Positions 33,929 through 41,880 of a DNA stretch of 64,000 nucleotides are shown piece by piece. A model generated the notes under the pieces. It was not told where the DNA came from, did not search any database, and saw only the letters and a list, made by a program, of their open reading frames with translations. This DNA is from Rhodococcus_G sp042879035. Lineage in GTDB: Bacteria > Actinomycetota > Actinomycetes > Mycobacteriales > Mycobacteriaceae. Location of the stretch: contig NZ_JBIAOU010000019.1 of the NCBI RefSeq assembly GCF_042879035.1, positions 26,289 to 90,288 of the forward strand. The letters are read 5' to 3'. The position numbers were made by a program, and so were the translations under genes. Positions within the stretch are counted from its first letter, which is position 1, and every line of letters begins with the position of its first letter.

Positions 33929-34867
33929 CTACGTGGGTAGGTCGGACGCGTCCGACGGGGCGGGTGTCGCGCGGGCCGGCCCGGGGGAGGTGACCGGGCG
34001 GAGGAACAGGGGCAGGACGATCGCGACATAGGCGACCCACGCGACGACCTGGAGGACCGTCGGATCGGGGCGGAAGTTGAAGATGCCCTGCAGCACGGTG
34101 CCGTACCAGCTGGACGTGTCGAACCAGGACGACGCGTCGAACGCCAGGTTCGACCCGCCGGGGAGAATCCCCGCGATCTGCAGGGCACGCACCCCGTACG
34201 ACAGGATCCCGGCGGCGACGATCACGAGGAACACGCCGGTGTACTTGAAGAACGCCGCGAAATCGATTCGGACGGCACCGAAGTACAGCAGGACGGTGAG
34301 CACTGCGGCGACCGCGATGCCGATCAGCAGACCGATCAGTGGCCAGATGCTGTCGCCGGCGTTCTCCGCGTATCCGACGAGCAGCAGGGCGGTCTCGACG
34401 CCCTCGCGGCCGACCGCGAAGAACGCTATGGCGGTGACGGCGAGAGGTCCGACGGCCAGCGCCCGGCCGAGGCTGTTCTTGAGGTGACCGGAGATCGACG
34501 CGGCGGCGGTCCGCATCCACAGCACCATCGCGGTGACGATCGCGACGGCGACGAGAGAGGCTATACCGCTGATCAATTCGGCGGCGGTGCCGGTGACGGT
34601 GGAGGTGCCGAAGTGGATGCCGGCGAAGATGGCGGCCACCATGGCGACGGCGGCGCCGACGCCGAGCCACACCCATTTCAGCGCGTCCCGGCGATCCGAC
34701 TTGACCAGGAACGCAACGAGGATCATCACGACGATCCCGGTTTCGAGGCCTTCGCGCAGGCCGATCAGGCCGCTGCCGAACAGCTGCGTTGCGATTCCCG
34801 GTGCGGTGGCCTCGGTGGCGGTACGAAACTCCGTGGCGAGAGCGAGCACGGCCAACCTCGATTCCAC
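33929..34867 (-). CDS. efeU: Iron permease EfeU (FTR1 family)
   Basis: The membrane channel of the operon, related to yeast Ftr1. The 312-residue protein has about seven helices and the two iron-binding motifs REGLE (IGLREGLETGIVV) and REGVE (AVGREGVETALLL). GTG at 34867 is the first start in frame; a TTG a few codons later is possible. It is first in the operon, 49 bases ahead of efeO, and an IdeR-like box lies 20 bases upstream. The C-terminus is Pro/Ala-rich and soluble. Confidence 0.92.
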   Translation of the reverse strand: MESRLAVLALATEFRTATEATAPGIATQLFGSGLIGLREGLETGIVVMILVAFLVKSDRRDALKWVWLGVGAAVAMVAAIFAGIHFGTSTVTGTAAELISGIASLVAVAIVTAMVLWMRTAAASISGHLKNSLGRALAVGPLAVTAIAFFAVGREGVETALLLVGYAENAGDSIWPLIGLLIGIAVAAVLTVLLYFGAVRIDFAAFFKYTGVFLVIVAAGILSYGVRALQIAGILPGGSNLAFDASSWFDTSSWYGTVLQGIFNFRPDPTVLQVVAWVAYVAIVLPLFLRPVTSPGPARATPAPSDASDLPT

Positions 34868-34886
34868 ATGAACGCGCCCGGCCGAG

Positions 34887-34905
34887 TCAGGCTAGGCGAA
34901 CCTAA
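34887..34905 (-). promoter_or_regulatory. IdeR/DtxR iron box upstream of efeU
   Basis: On the minus strand the 19 bases read TTAGGTTCGCCTAGCCTGA, matching 15 of 19 positions of the IdeR consensus TTAGGTTAGGCTAACCTAA. Its position just before the efeU start suggests iron-dependent repression of efeUOB. Confidence 0.8.
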
Positions 34906-35108
34906 TTGCATCGTGCTCAAAGATAGCACCGGGCACAAGCCCCCTCTCGACCGCCTGCGGATGACTGAAATGCCCGAATCGCCTATCTACCTTCGGATTT
35001 GATTCGGATCGGGTGCGGTCGCGTCACCCGCAGGCGCTGCGGATTCCACGGAAGCCGGCGGAAGACACGGCAATCCCCGGGCCGACACGGTAATCCCGGT
35101 CAACACGG

Positions 35109-35786
35109 TCACCCGGATTCGAATCCGACGACGTGGGCGAGATTCGCAGGCAGTTCGACCGTGCACAGTCCGCGCAGCGCGTACACCCGCGCGCGGCGGG
35201 TGACCGTAACGCGCGCACCGGGAATGACGCCCGCGTCGATCAGCATTGCGATCAGCTTCGGATCGGATTGCGCCTGTTCGGAAATGCACCGGACGGTTCC
35301 GGTCGCGGGCGACCCGCAGGCGGCGAGGTCGGCGAGTCGCACTGCGGCGGTGGGGGCTTCGGTCGTGACGCCGAACTCGGCGAGCCCCGGGATCGGGTTC
35401 CCCCACGGCGACGTCACCGGCCCGTCGAGGATGTCGACGATGCGGCGTTCGACCGCCTCGCTCATCACGTGCTGGAGACGGCAGGCCTCGACGTGGGCGA
35501 GGGTGGCAGGCATCTCGACGACCTCGGTGAGGAGGCGTTCGGCGAGCCGGTGCTTGCGGGTCACCTGCACGGCGCGGGCGAGTCCCCGCTCGGTGAGCTC
35601 GACGGTGCGGTCGGTGGTGATCGAGACCAGTCCCGACTGCTTGAGGCGTCCGACCGTTTGGCACACCGTCCCACTGGTCTGGTGCAGACGCCCGACCAGC
35701 CGGGTCTGGCGTGCCGGGACGCCGTCCTCCCGCAGGTCGTAGAGGGTGCGCAGGTACATCTCGGTGGTGTTGACGAGGTCCTTCAC
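35109..35786 (-). CDS. DtxR/IdeR-family metal-dependent repressor with altered metal site
   Basis: A 225-residue paralogue of IdeR. GTG at 35786 aligns with the DtxR first residue (VKDLVNTTEMYLRT); a GTG at 35798 would add four residues. The HTH (residues 25-50), dimerisation domain and SH3-like C-terminal domain are all present. By DtxR numbering it keeps Met10, His79, Glu83, His98, Cys102 and His106, but residue 105, normally Glu and a ligand of the primary site, is Gln (ACRLQHVMSE). Recognition residues also differ: TSGTVCQTV in place of SGPTVSQTV. It may respond to a different metal or bind differently. It lies downstream of efeUOB's promoter side and is divergent from the response regulator. 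Confidence 0.88.
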   Translation of the reverse strand: MKDLVNTTEMYLRTLYDLREDGVPARQTRLVGRLHQTSGTVCQTVGRLKQSGLVSITTDRTVELTERGLARAVQVTRKHRLAERLLTEVVEMPATLAHVEACRLQHVMSEAVERRIVDILDGPVTSPWGNPIPGLAEFGVTTEAPTAAVRLADLAACGSPATGTVRCISEQAQSDPKLIAMLIDAGVIPGARVTVTRRARVYALRGLCTVELPANLAHVVGFESG

Positions 35787-35830
35787 GGGACGGGACACCG
35801 CTTTCGGCTGGGAACGGGAATAGTGGTGGC

Positions 35831-36511
35831 GTGCGAGTACTGGTGGTGGACGACGACCGCAACGTGGCGGAGACGGTGCGGCGGATGCTGGTCGCCGAGG
35901 GCTGGGTCGTCGACGTCGTCCACGACGGCCGCACCGGACTCGAGAAGGCGAGCACCGAGCACTTCGACGTCGTGGTGCTCGACATCCTGATGCCGGGACT
36001 CAACGGGTACGAGGTGGTGCGGCAACTGCGGCGCGGGGGAGTGTGGACGCCGGTGCTGATGCTGACCGCGAAGGACGGGGAGTACGACCAGGCCGACGCC
36101 TTCGACTTCGGGGCCGACGACTACCTGACGAAGCCGTTCTCGTTCGTGGTGCTGATCGCCCGGCTGCGGGCGCTGGTGCGTCGCGGCGCGCCGGCTCGCC
36201 CCGTCGTGCTGACCGCCGGGTCGCTGACCGTCGATCCCACCGCCCACACCGCCACCCGAGGGGGAGCCGAACTGACCTTGACCCCAAGGGAATTCGCGAT
36301 GCTCGAATTCCTGATGCGGCGCAAGGGCGAGGTGGTCACGAAGGCGGAGATCCTGCGTTCGGTGTGGGACGTCAACTACCGCGGCGACGAGAACGTCGTG
36401 GAGGTGTACGTCAGCTACCTGCGCAGGCGGATCGACACGCCGTTCGGGTGCAAGGCGATCGAAACGATCCGTGGCGTCGGGTATCGGCTGGCCGCCGACG
36501 GCGGTGGCTAG
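35831..36511 (+). CDS. OmpR/PhoB-family response regulator
   Basis: A 226-residue DNA-binding regulator. The receiver domain has the acidic pocket VVDDDR and the phosphate-accepting Asp51 in VVVLDILMPG, with Lys in LTKPFS. The winged-helix effector domain follows from about residue 130 (LTPREFAMLEFLMRRKGEVV to IETIRGVGYRL). The GTG start follows a GGTGG stretch. Its likely partner kinase is encoded tail-to-tail on the other strand, with the two stop codons sharing a CTAG. Target genes are unknown. Confidence 0.92.
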   Translation: MRVLVVDDDRNVAETVRRMLVAEGWVVDVVHDGRTGLEKASTEHFDVVVLDILMPGLNGYEVVRQLRRGGVWTPVLMLTAKDGEYDQADAFDFGADDYLTKPFSFVVLIARLRALVRRGAPARPVVLTAGSLTVDPTAHTATRGGAELTLTPREFAMLEFLMRRKGEVVTKAEILRSVWDVNYRGDENVVEVYVSYLRRRIDTPFGCKAIETIRGVGYRLAADGGG

Positions 36512-37959
36512 TCCCACGTCCGCACCGGAAGTGTGAAACCGACGGTGACGCCGTCACCCGCCGCGCCGGTGACGCCGCCGCCCGGACCTGCCGCGTCGGT
36601 GATGACCATCCGCCCGTGGTGGGCGCGCACGATCTCGTCGACGATCGCCAACCCGAGACCCGACCCGCCGCTGTCGCGGTCGCGGGCCGAGTCGAGGCGG
36701 ACGAAACGTTCCAGCACCCGGGTGCGGTCGGCGTCCGGGATGCCGGGGCCGTTGTCGCTCACCGTCACCGTCACGGTGCCCGCGCCGGCTGTGTCCCCGC
36801 CGGACGGCCGGTCGACGCGCATCCCGAAGTGGAGGCGGTCGCGGGTGTGGCGGACCGCGTTGTCGGCGATGTTGCGCAACGCGCGGGCCAGTTTCTCGCC
36901 GTCGCCGCGGACCCGGACCGCGGCGATGTCGGCGGTGACGGTGTGACCGAGCGCCTCGAGTCGGGTGATCTCGGCGCTGACGATCTCGTCGAGGTCCACC
37001 TCCGCCAGCCGCAGCGGCACCCCGTTCTCGTCGGCGCGGGCCAGGAACAGCAGATCCGCTACCATCCCCTGCAGCCGCTGGGCCTCGGGCATCATCACCG
37101 TGTCGACGGTCTCGGGGTCGATGGGCTGCCGGGTGGCGCTCGCCAGGTCGAGCAGGCCGACGAGCGTGGTGAGGGGACTGTTCAGTTCGTGGGACGCGTC
37201 GCCGACGAACCGCATCTGCTCGGTTCGGGCGGCGTCGATGCGGTCGAGCATCGCGTTCATCGTGACGGCGAGGGTGGCGATCTCGTCGCCCGTGTCGGGC
37301 ACCGGGACGCGCTGGCCCGCGGCGCCACCGGAGATGTCGTCGACCTGCCTGCGGATGTCGTCGACGGGTCGCAGCGTGCGAGTGACGAACCAGTAGCTCA
37401 GCAGCGCCGTCCCGAGCACGGCGATCGGGATCACCGCGGCCGACAGGGCGCCGAAGAAGCGGACGCGGGCGTAGAGGCGTCCTTCGTTCGTGCCGACCTC
37501 CACCGTCACCGGACCGGCGTCCGGGGTGACCACGCCGACCAGCGTCGTGCGGAACTCGGGGCCGTCCGGGCCGAAGGACAGATCGCCGGCTCGCTGTTCC
37601 TCACCGGGCTGCAGTCCCTCGCTGAGCGGCCCGTTCGGGTAGCGCTGCCCGCTGGCCACGACGTTTCCGTCGGCGTCGACGACCTGCACGATGTCGACGT
37701 GCCGGCCGAAAGCCATCAGCGACTCGTCGAGCGCGCCGACACCGTCGGTTTCCGCGACCGTCGCGATCTGCCTGGCCCGCGCCGTCGTCGCGAGGTCGGC
37801 GGAGTACCCCGTCGACCGGTACAGGGCGACGAGCACGATCCCCGCCGCGACGGTCAGCGTCAGTGCCACCAGTGCGGTCGCCAACAGCGTCAGGCGCACG
37901 CGAACCGGCCGGACCCGGCGCCGGGCCCGGCTCGTCCAGGCGGGCAGTCGGGGTCGCAC
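36508..37959 (-). CDS. Membrane sensor histidine kinase, convergent with its response regulator
   Basis: A sensor of 483 residues from the GTG at 37959 (37992 is an alternative start). The first helix is LLATALVALTLTVAAGIVLVALY, followed by an extracytoplasmic sensor of about 130 residues, a second helix (AVIPIAVLGTALLSYWFV), a HAMP segment, the H-box DASHELNSPLTTLVGL and an ATP-binding domain with N-box and DNGPGIP and GSGLGLAIVDEIV. The domain order resembles mycobacterial MprB/TrcS-type kinases. Its stop overlaps the regulator's stop, which is not the normal co-directional layout. The signal is unknown. Confidence 0.9.
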   Translation of the reverse strand: MRPRLPAWTSRARRRVRPVRVRLTLLATALVALTLTVAAGIVLVALYRSTGYSADLATTARARQIATVAETDGVGALDESLMAFGRHVDIVQVVDADGNVVASGQRYPNGPLSEGLQPGEEQRAGDLSFGPDGPEFRTTLVGVVTPDAGPVTVEVGTNEGRLYARVRFFGALSAAVIPIAVLGTALLSYWFVTRTLRPVDDIRRQVDDISGGAAGQRVPVPDTGDEIATLAVTMNAMLDRIDAARTEQMRFVGDASHELNSPLTTLVGLLDLASATRQPIDPETVDTVMMPEAQRLQGMVADLLFLARADENGVPLRLAEVDLDEIVSAEITRLEALGHTVTADIAAVRVRGDGEKLARALRNIADNAVRHTRDRLHFGMRVDRPSGGDTAGAGTVTVTVSDNGPGIPDADRTRVLERFVRLDSARDRDSGGSGLGLAIVDEIVRAHHGRMVITDAAGPGGGVTGAAGDGVTVGFTLPVRTWD

Positions 37960-38097
37960 GAACCCGACACTAACCGCGCTGGACGGGCCCACGGCAGCGC
38001 TACTCAGCGTCCACTAAGTATTCCGGGACCCGGGCCGCCCGGTCTCATACGCGAGGCTGTCGGGAGCGGTTTCGCGACGCGTGACACGATTGACCGC

Positions 38098-38844
38098 ATG
38101 AGTACCGGAACTCTTGTGCTGCTCCGCCACGGCGAGAGCGAATGGAACGCATTGAACCTGTTCACGGGGTGGGTCGACGTCCCGCTCACGGACAAGGGCA
38201 TCGCCGAGGGCAAGCGCGCCGGCCAGCTGCTCAAGGAGCACGACCTGCTGCCCGACGTCCTGTACACCTCGCTGCTGCGCCGCGCGATCAGCACGGCCAA
38301 CATCGCCCTCGACGCCGCCGACCGGCACTGGATCCCGGTGGTGCGCGACTGGCGGCTCAACGAGCGGCACTACGGCGCGCTGCAGGGCAAGAACAAGGCG
38401 CAGACCAAGGCGGAGTACGGCGACGAGCAGTTCATGCTGTGGCGTCGCAGCTACGACACGCCGCCGCCGCCGATCGAGGCGGGCAGCGAGTACAGCCAGG
38501 ACGGCGACGCCCGGTACGCCGACATCGGTGAGGTCCCGCTGACCGAGTGCCTGCTCGACGTCGTCAAGCGGCTCATCCCGTACTGGGAGGACACCATCTC
38601 GCAGGAGCTCCTCGCGGGCCGCAACGTGCTGGTCGCCGCGCACGGCAACTCGCTGCGCGCGCTGGTCAAGCACCTCGACGGGATCTCCGACGAGGACATC
38701 GCCGGCCTGAACATCCCCACCGGCATCCCGCTGCGCTACGACCTGGACGAGAACCTCAAGCCGTTGAACCCGGGCGGTACGTACCTCGATCCGGAGGCTG
38801 CCGCGGCCGGTGCGGCGGCGGTCGCGAACCAGGGCGCCAAATAG
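38098..38844 (+). CDS. gpmA: 2,3-bisphosphoglycerate-dependent phosphoglycerate mutase
   Basis: Interconverts 3- and 2-phosphoglycerate in glycolysis. The 248-residue protein has the phosphohistidine motif LLRHGESEWNALNLFTGW at its start, ERHYGALQGKNK and the second catalytic His in AAHGNSLRALVKHL. ATG at 38098 gives the normal N-terminus. It is followed by senX3-regX3, the gene order known from mycobacteria (gpm1-senX3-regX3), and by a strong hairpin at 38859. Confidence 0.96.
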   Translation: MSTGTLVLLRHGESEWNALNLFTGWVDVPLTDKGIAEGKRAGQLLKEHDLLPDVLYTSLLRRAISTANIALDAADRHWIPVVRDWRLNERHYGALQGKNKAQTKAEYGDEQFMLWRRSYDTPPPPIEAGSEYSQDGDARYADIGEVPLTECLLDVVKRLIPYWEDTISQELLAGRNVLVAAHGNSLRALVKHLDGISDEDIAGLNIPTGIPLRYDLDENLKPLNPGGTYLDPEAAAAGAAAVANQGAK

Positions 38845-38858
38845 GTTTCCGGTGCTCA

Positions 38859-38897
38859 CGACCCGGGTTCCGCGCGTACGAGCGTGGACCCGGGTCG
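38859..38897. terminator. Hairpin after gpmA
   Basis: CGACCCGGGTTCC pairs with GGACCCGGGTCG, with one bulged base, around a 14-base loop, 14 bases after the gpmA stop. No T-run follows. Confidence 0.65.
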
Positions 38898-39003
38898 AAC
38901 AGAAGGTGAACAACCGGCAAACGGCTCGCCGCAGGCTCGTGACGTGCGGTGAAATGGCCGCACCCGGCCCCGGCGGGCGATTTCACCGCCGTACGATTTG
39001 CTT

Positions 39004-40269
39004 GTGACTGTTGTTCAGGTCGTAGTCGTGGCCGTCGTCGCGGCGCTGGTCGGCTACCTGATCGGCGCGGTGGTGGTTCCCCGGCTCAAGGCCCGCCACA
39101 CCCGCCGCGAAGCCGAACAGGGCGGACTGACGATGTCCCAGGTCCTCGACCTGATCGTGCTCGCCAGCCAGAGCGGCATCGCCGTCGTCGACCGCTTCCA
39201 CGACGTGGTCCTGTTCAACCCCCGCGCCGAAGAACTCGGCCTCGTGGACAACCGCACCATCGACGACCGCGCCTGGCAGGCCGTGCTCACCGTCCTCGAG
39301 ACCGGGGCGCCCGTCGAGGTGGACCTCAGCGCCAAGAACCCCGTCCGGGGTCGCGCGAAGATCGCGGTCCGCGGCCTCGCCCAGCTACTCAGCGATCAGG
39401 ACCGGCGATTCGTGGTGGTGTTCGCCGACGACGACTCCGAGGTGGCGCGGATGGAGGCCACCCGGCGCGACTTCGTCGCCAACGTCAGCCACGAACTCAA
39501 GACGCCGGTCGGCGCGATGAGCCTGCTCGCGGAGGCGCTCCTCGAATCCGCCGACGACCCGGAGTCGGTGCGGCACTTCGGCGAACGCGTGCTGTCGGAG
39601 TCGCGTCGGCTCGGCAACATGGTCGGCGAACTGATCGCGCTGTCGCGGCTGCAGGGCGCCGAGAAGCTGCCCGACCTCGAACCGGTCGCCGTCGACGAGG
39701 TGATCGACGAGGCGATCCGGCGCAGCACCCTCACCGCCGAGAACGCGGGGATCACCGTCACCACCGACAAACCGAGCGGACTCGAGGTCCTCGGTGACCG
39801 TGCCCTTCTCGTGACCGCGCTGTCGAACCTCGTCCAGAACGCGATCGCGTACTCGCCGAAGGGTGCGCCGGTGTCGGTGAGCCGGGCGCTGCGTGGCGGC
39901 GACGTCGCGATCGCCGTCACCGACCGGGGGATCGGCATCGCGAAGGAGGATCAGGAGCGGGTGTTCGAACGATTCTTCCGCGTCGACAAGGCCCGCTCCC
40001 GGTCCACCGGCGGCACCGGTCTGGGCCTGGCCATCGCGAAACACGTCGCCGCCAACCACAACGGCGCCATCACCCTGTGGAGCAAGCTCGGCACGGGATC
40101 GACGTTCACACTCGTCGTGCCCGCGCACCGCGAGGAGGCGGACGAGCCCGTCGACCCACCCGCGCCCGGCAGGCTGCCGGGCCAATCGCCTGCATCCGAG
40201 ACGATCCTGTCCACCATCCACCCACAGCGACCGCATCCGGTCGCGACCAATTTGGAGGCCAACCGGTGA
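39004..40269 (+). CDS. senX3: Phosphate-responsive sensor histidine kinase SenX3
   Basis: The membrane sensor of the SenX3-RegX3 system that governs phosphate starvation responses in mycobacteria. At 421 residues it has an N-terminal helical hairpin (VVVVAVVAALVGYLIGAVVVP), a PAS-like domain (QSGIAVVDRFHDVVLFN), the H-box NVSHELKTPVGAM (His163) and an ATPase domain with DRGIGIAKEDQERVFERFFRVD and GTGLGLAIAKH. GTG at 39004 is preceded by a TACGAT -10-like element ending six bases upstream, so the transcript may be leaderless. Its stop overlaps the regX3 GTG. Confidence 0.95.
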   Translation: MTVVQVVVVAVVAALVGYLIGAVVVPRLKARHTRREAEQGGLTMSQVLDLIVLASQSGIAVVDRFHDVVLFNPRAEELGLVDNRTIDDRAWQAVLTVLETGAPVEVDLSAKNPVRGRAKIAVRGLAQLLSDQDRRFVVVFADDDSEVARMEATRRDFVANVSHELKTPVGAMSLLAEALLESADDPESVRHFGERVLSESRRLGNMVGELIALSRLQGAEKLPDLEPVAVDEVIDEAIRRSTLTAENAGITVTTDKPSGLEVLGDRALLVTALSNLVQNAIAYSPKGAPVSVSRALRGGDVAIAVTDRGIGIAKEDQERVFERFFRVDKARSRSTGGTGLGLAIAKHVAANHNGAITLWSKLGTGSTFTLVVPAHREEADEPVDPPAPGRLPGQSPASETILSTIHPQRPHPVATNLEANR

Positions 40270-40958
40270 CGAATGTGCTGATCGTGGAGGACGAGGAGTC
40301 GCTGGCCGACCCGCTCGCCTTCCTGCTCCGACGGGAAGGGTTCGAGGCCACCGTCGTCGGGGACGGGCCGAGCGCCCTCGCCGAATTCGATCGCGCTGGT
40401 GCCGACATCGTCCTGCTCGACGTGATGCTGCCCGGCATGAGCGGCACCGACGTCTGCAAGCAGCTGCGGGCGCGGTCGAGCGTGCCGGTGATCATGGTGA
40501 CGGCCCGCGACAGCGAGATCGACAAGGTCGTGGGGCTCGAGCTCGGCGCCGACGACTACGTGACCAAGCCGTACTCGGCGCGCGAACTGATCGCCCGGAT
40601 CCGCGCCGTGCTCCGCCGCGGGGCGGACCCCGCGGACACGGAGGCGTCGTTCTCCGACGGTGTCCTCGAGGCGGGGCCGGTGCGGATGGACGTCGAGCGG
40701 CACACCGTGCAGGTCCGCGGCCAGGGGGTCACGCTGCCGCTCAAGGAGTTCGACCTGCTCGAGTACCTGCTGCGCAACTCCGGCCGGGTGCTGACCCGCG
40801 GGCAGCTCATCGACCGGGTGTGGGGCGCGGACTACGTCGGCGACACCAAGACCCTCGACGTCCACGTCAAGCGGCTGCGGTCGAAGATCGAGACCGACCC
40901 GTCGAAGCCGGAACACCTCGTCACCGTCCGCGGGCTCGGCTACAAGTTGGAGGGCTAG
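40266..40958 (+). CDS. regX3: Response regulator RegX3
   Basis: An OmpR-family regulator of 230 residues, partner of SenX3, controlling phosphate uptake and related genes. The receiver has VEDEES and Asp52 in VLLDVMLPGMSG, Lys in VTKPYS; the winged helix ends HLVTVRGLGYKLEG. The GTG start overlaps the senX3 stop (GTGA), so both are translated as one unit. A 17-bp palindrome follows the stop by six bases. Confidence 0.96.
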   Translation: MTNVLIVEDEESLADPLAFLLRREGFEATVVGDGPSALAEFDRAGADIVLLDVMLPGMSGTDVCKQLRARSSVPVIMVTARDSEIDKVVGLELGADDYVTKPYSARELIARIRAVLRRGADPADTEASFSDGVLEAGPVRMDVERHTVQVRGQGVTLPLKEFDLLEYLLRNSGRVLTRGQLIDRVWGADYVGDTKTLDVHVKRLRSKIETDPSKPEHLVTVRGLGYKLEG

Positions 40959-40964
40959 CGCCCC

Positions 40965-41006
40965 GTGGTGCACTTACGGACGGTCCGACGTCCGAAAGTG
41001 CACCAC
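40965..41006. terminator. 17-bp palindrome between convergent regX3 and Rv0495c-like gene
   Basis: GTGGTGCACTTACGGAC and its complement with one mismatch flank an 8-base loop. It fills the gap between two converging genes and could stop transcription from both sides. It resembles the hairpins at 58186 and 20339 in size. Confidence 0.7.
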
Positions 41007-41010
41007 TGGG

Positions 41011-41847
41011 CTACGCCCATTCGGTGCGTGCGGCGGCCTTCGCCTCCCGGGCGGCGGTCGTCGCCGGATGCACCGCGATCAGCCCCAGACCCGCCCGGCG
41101 GCGGCAGTGGCCCACCAGTTCCTCGTACGCGGGTTTGCCGAGCAGCTCGGTCAGCTCCGGCCCGTACGACTGCCACACCGGCCGGGTGCCGACGTGCGCG
41201 TCCGGCGATCCGGAGCAGTACCAGTGCAGGTCCGCGCCGCCCTCACCCCACCCGCGCCGGTCGTACTCGGTGATGGTGGTCTTGAGGATCTGCTCGCCGT
41301 CCGGACGCTCGACCCACTCCTGGGTGCGGCGGATCGGCAGCTGCCAGCACACGTCCGGCTTCACCTCGAGCGGTTCGATGCCCTCGCGCATCGCCATGAT
41401 GTGGAACGCGCACCCGATGCCGCCCTCGAAGCCCGGACGGTTCAGGAAGATGCACGCCCCCTTGTAGCGGCGCGTCCGCAGCGCCGGCTCGTCGTCGAGG
41501 TCGTCCTCCTCGACGTACCCCTTCTTGCCGAGACCCTTGTCCATGAACTGCCAGTCCGCGGGAGTGAGCATGCTCACGCAACGGTCCAGCTTCTCGCGAT
41601 CGTCGTCGTCGGACAGGAACGCGCCGTGCGAGCAGCACCCGTCGTCGGGCCTGCCCTCGACGGTCCCCTGGCACGCCGGGGTGCCGAACACGCAGGTCCA
41701 GCGCGAAAGCAGCCAGGTCAGGTCCGCGGCGATGACATGTTCGGGGTTCGCGGGATCGACGAACTCGATCCACTCGCGGGGAAAGTCGAGACCCACCTCC
41801 GGGGTGGGTGTCATCTTCGCGAACTGCGGCGCGCTACCTGCTGTCAC
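41011..41847 (-). CDS. Conserved cysteine-rich actinobacterial protein (Rv0495c-like)
   Basis: A 278-residue soluble protein of unknown function whose place between regX3 and ppx matches Rv0495c of M. tuberculosis. It contains several Cys in conserved-looking settings: SRWTCVFGTPACQG, DDGCCSHGAF, RCVSMLT, GACIFLN, GCAFHIMA, DVCWQLPIRR and LHWYCSG. This spacing suggests an iron-sulfur or zinc site. GTG at 41847 is used; ATG at 41814 (MTPTPEVGLDF) is an alternative. It is divergent from ppx with 33 bases between starts. Confidence 0.85.
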   Translation of the reverse strand: MTAGSAPQFAKMTPTPEVGLDFPREWIEFVDPANPEHVIAADLTWLLSRWTCVFGTPACQGTVEGRPDDGCCSHGAFLSDDDDREKLDRCVSMLTPADWQFMDKGLGKKGYVEEDDLDDEPALRTRRYKGACIFLNRPGFEGGIGCAFHIMAMREGIEPLEVKPDVCWQLPIRRTQEWVERPDGEQILKTTITEYDRRGWGEGGADLHWYCSGSPDAHVGTRPVWQSYGPELTELLGKPAYEELVGHCRRRAGLGLIAVHPATTAAREAKAAARTEWA

Positions 41848-41868
41848 AGTGCCCGACGGTAGACCCAG

Positions 41869-41874
41869 TACCGT
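41869..41874 (+). promoter_or_regulatory. -10 element giving a possibly leaderless ppx transcript
   Basis: TACCGT fits the TANNNT pattern and ends six bases before the GTG of ppx, placing the expected start site at or next to the start codon. No clear -35 is seen. Confidence 0.45.
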
Positions 41875-41880
41875 GGTCCC

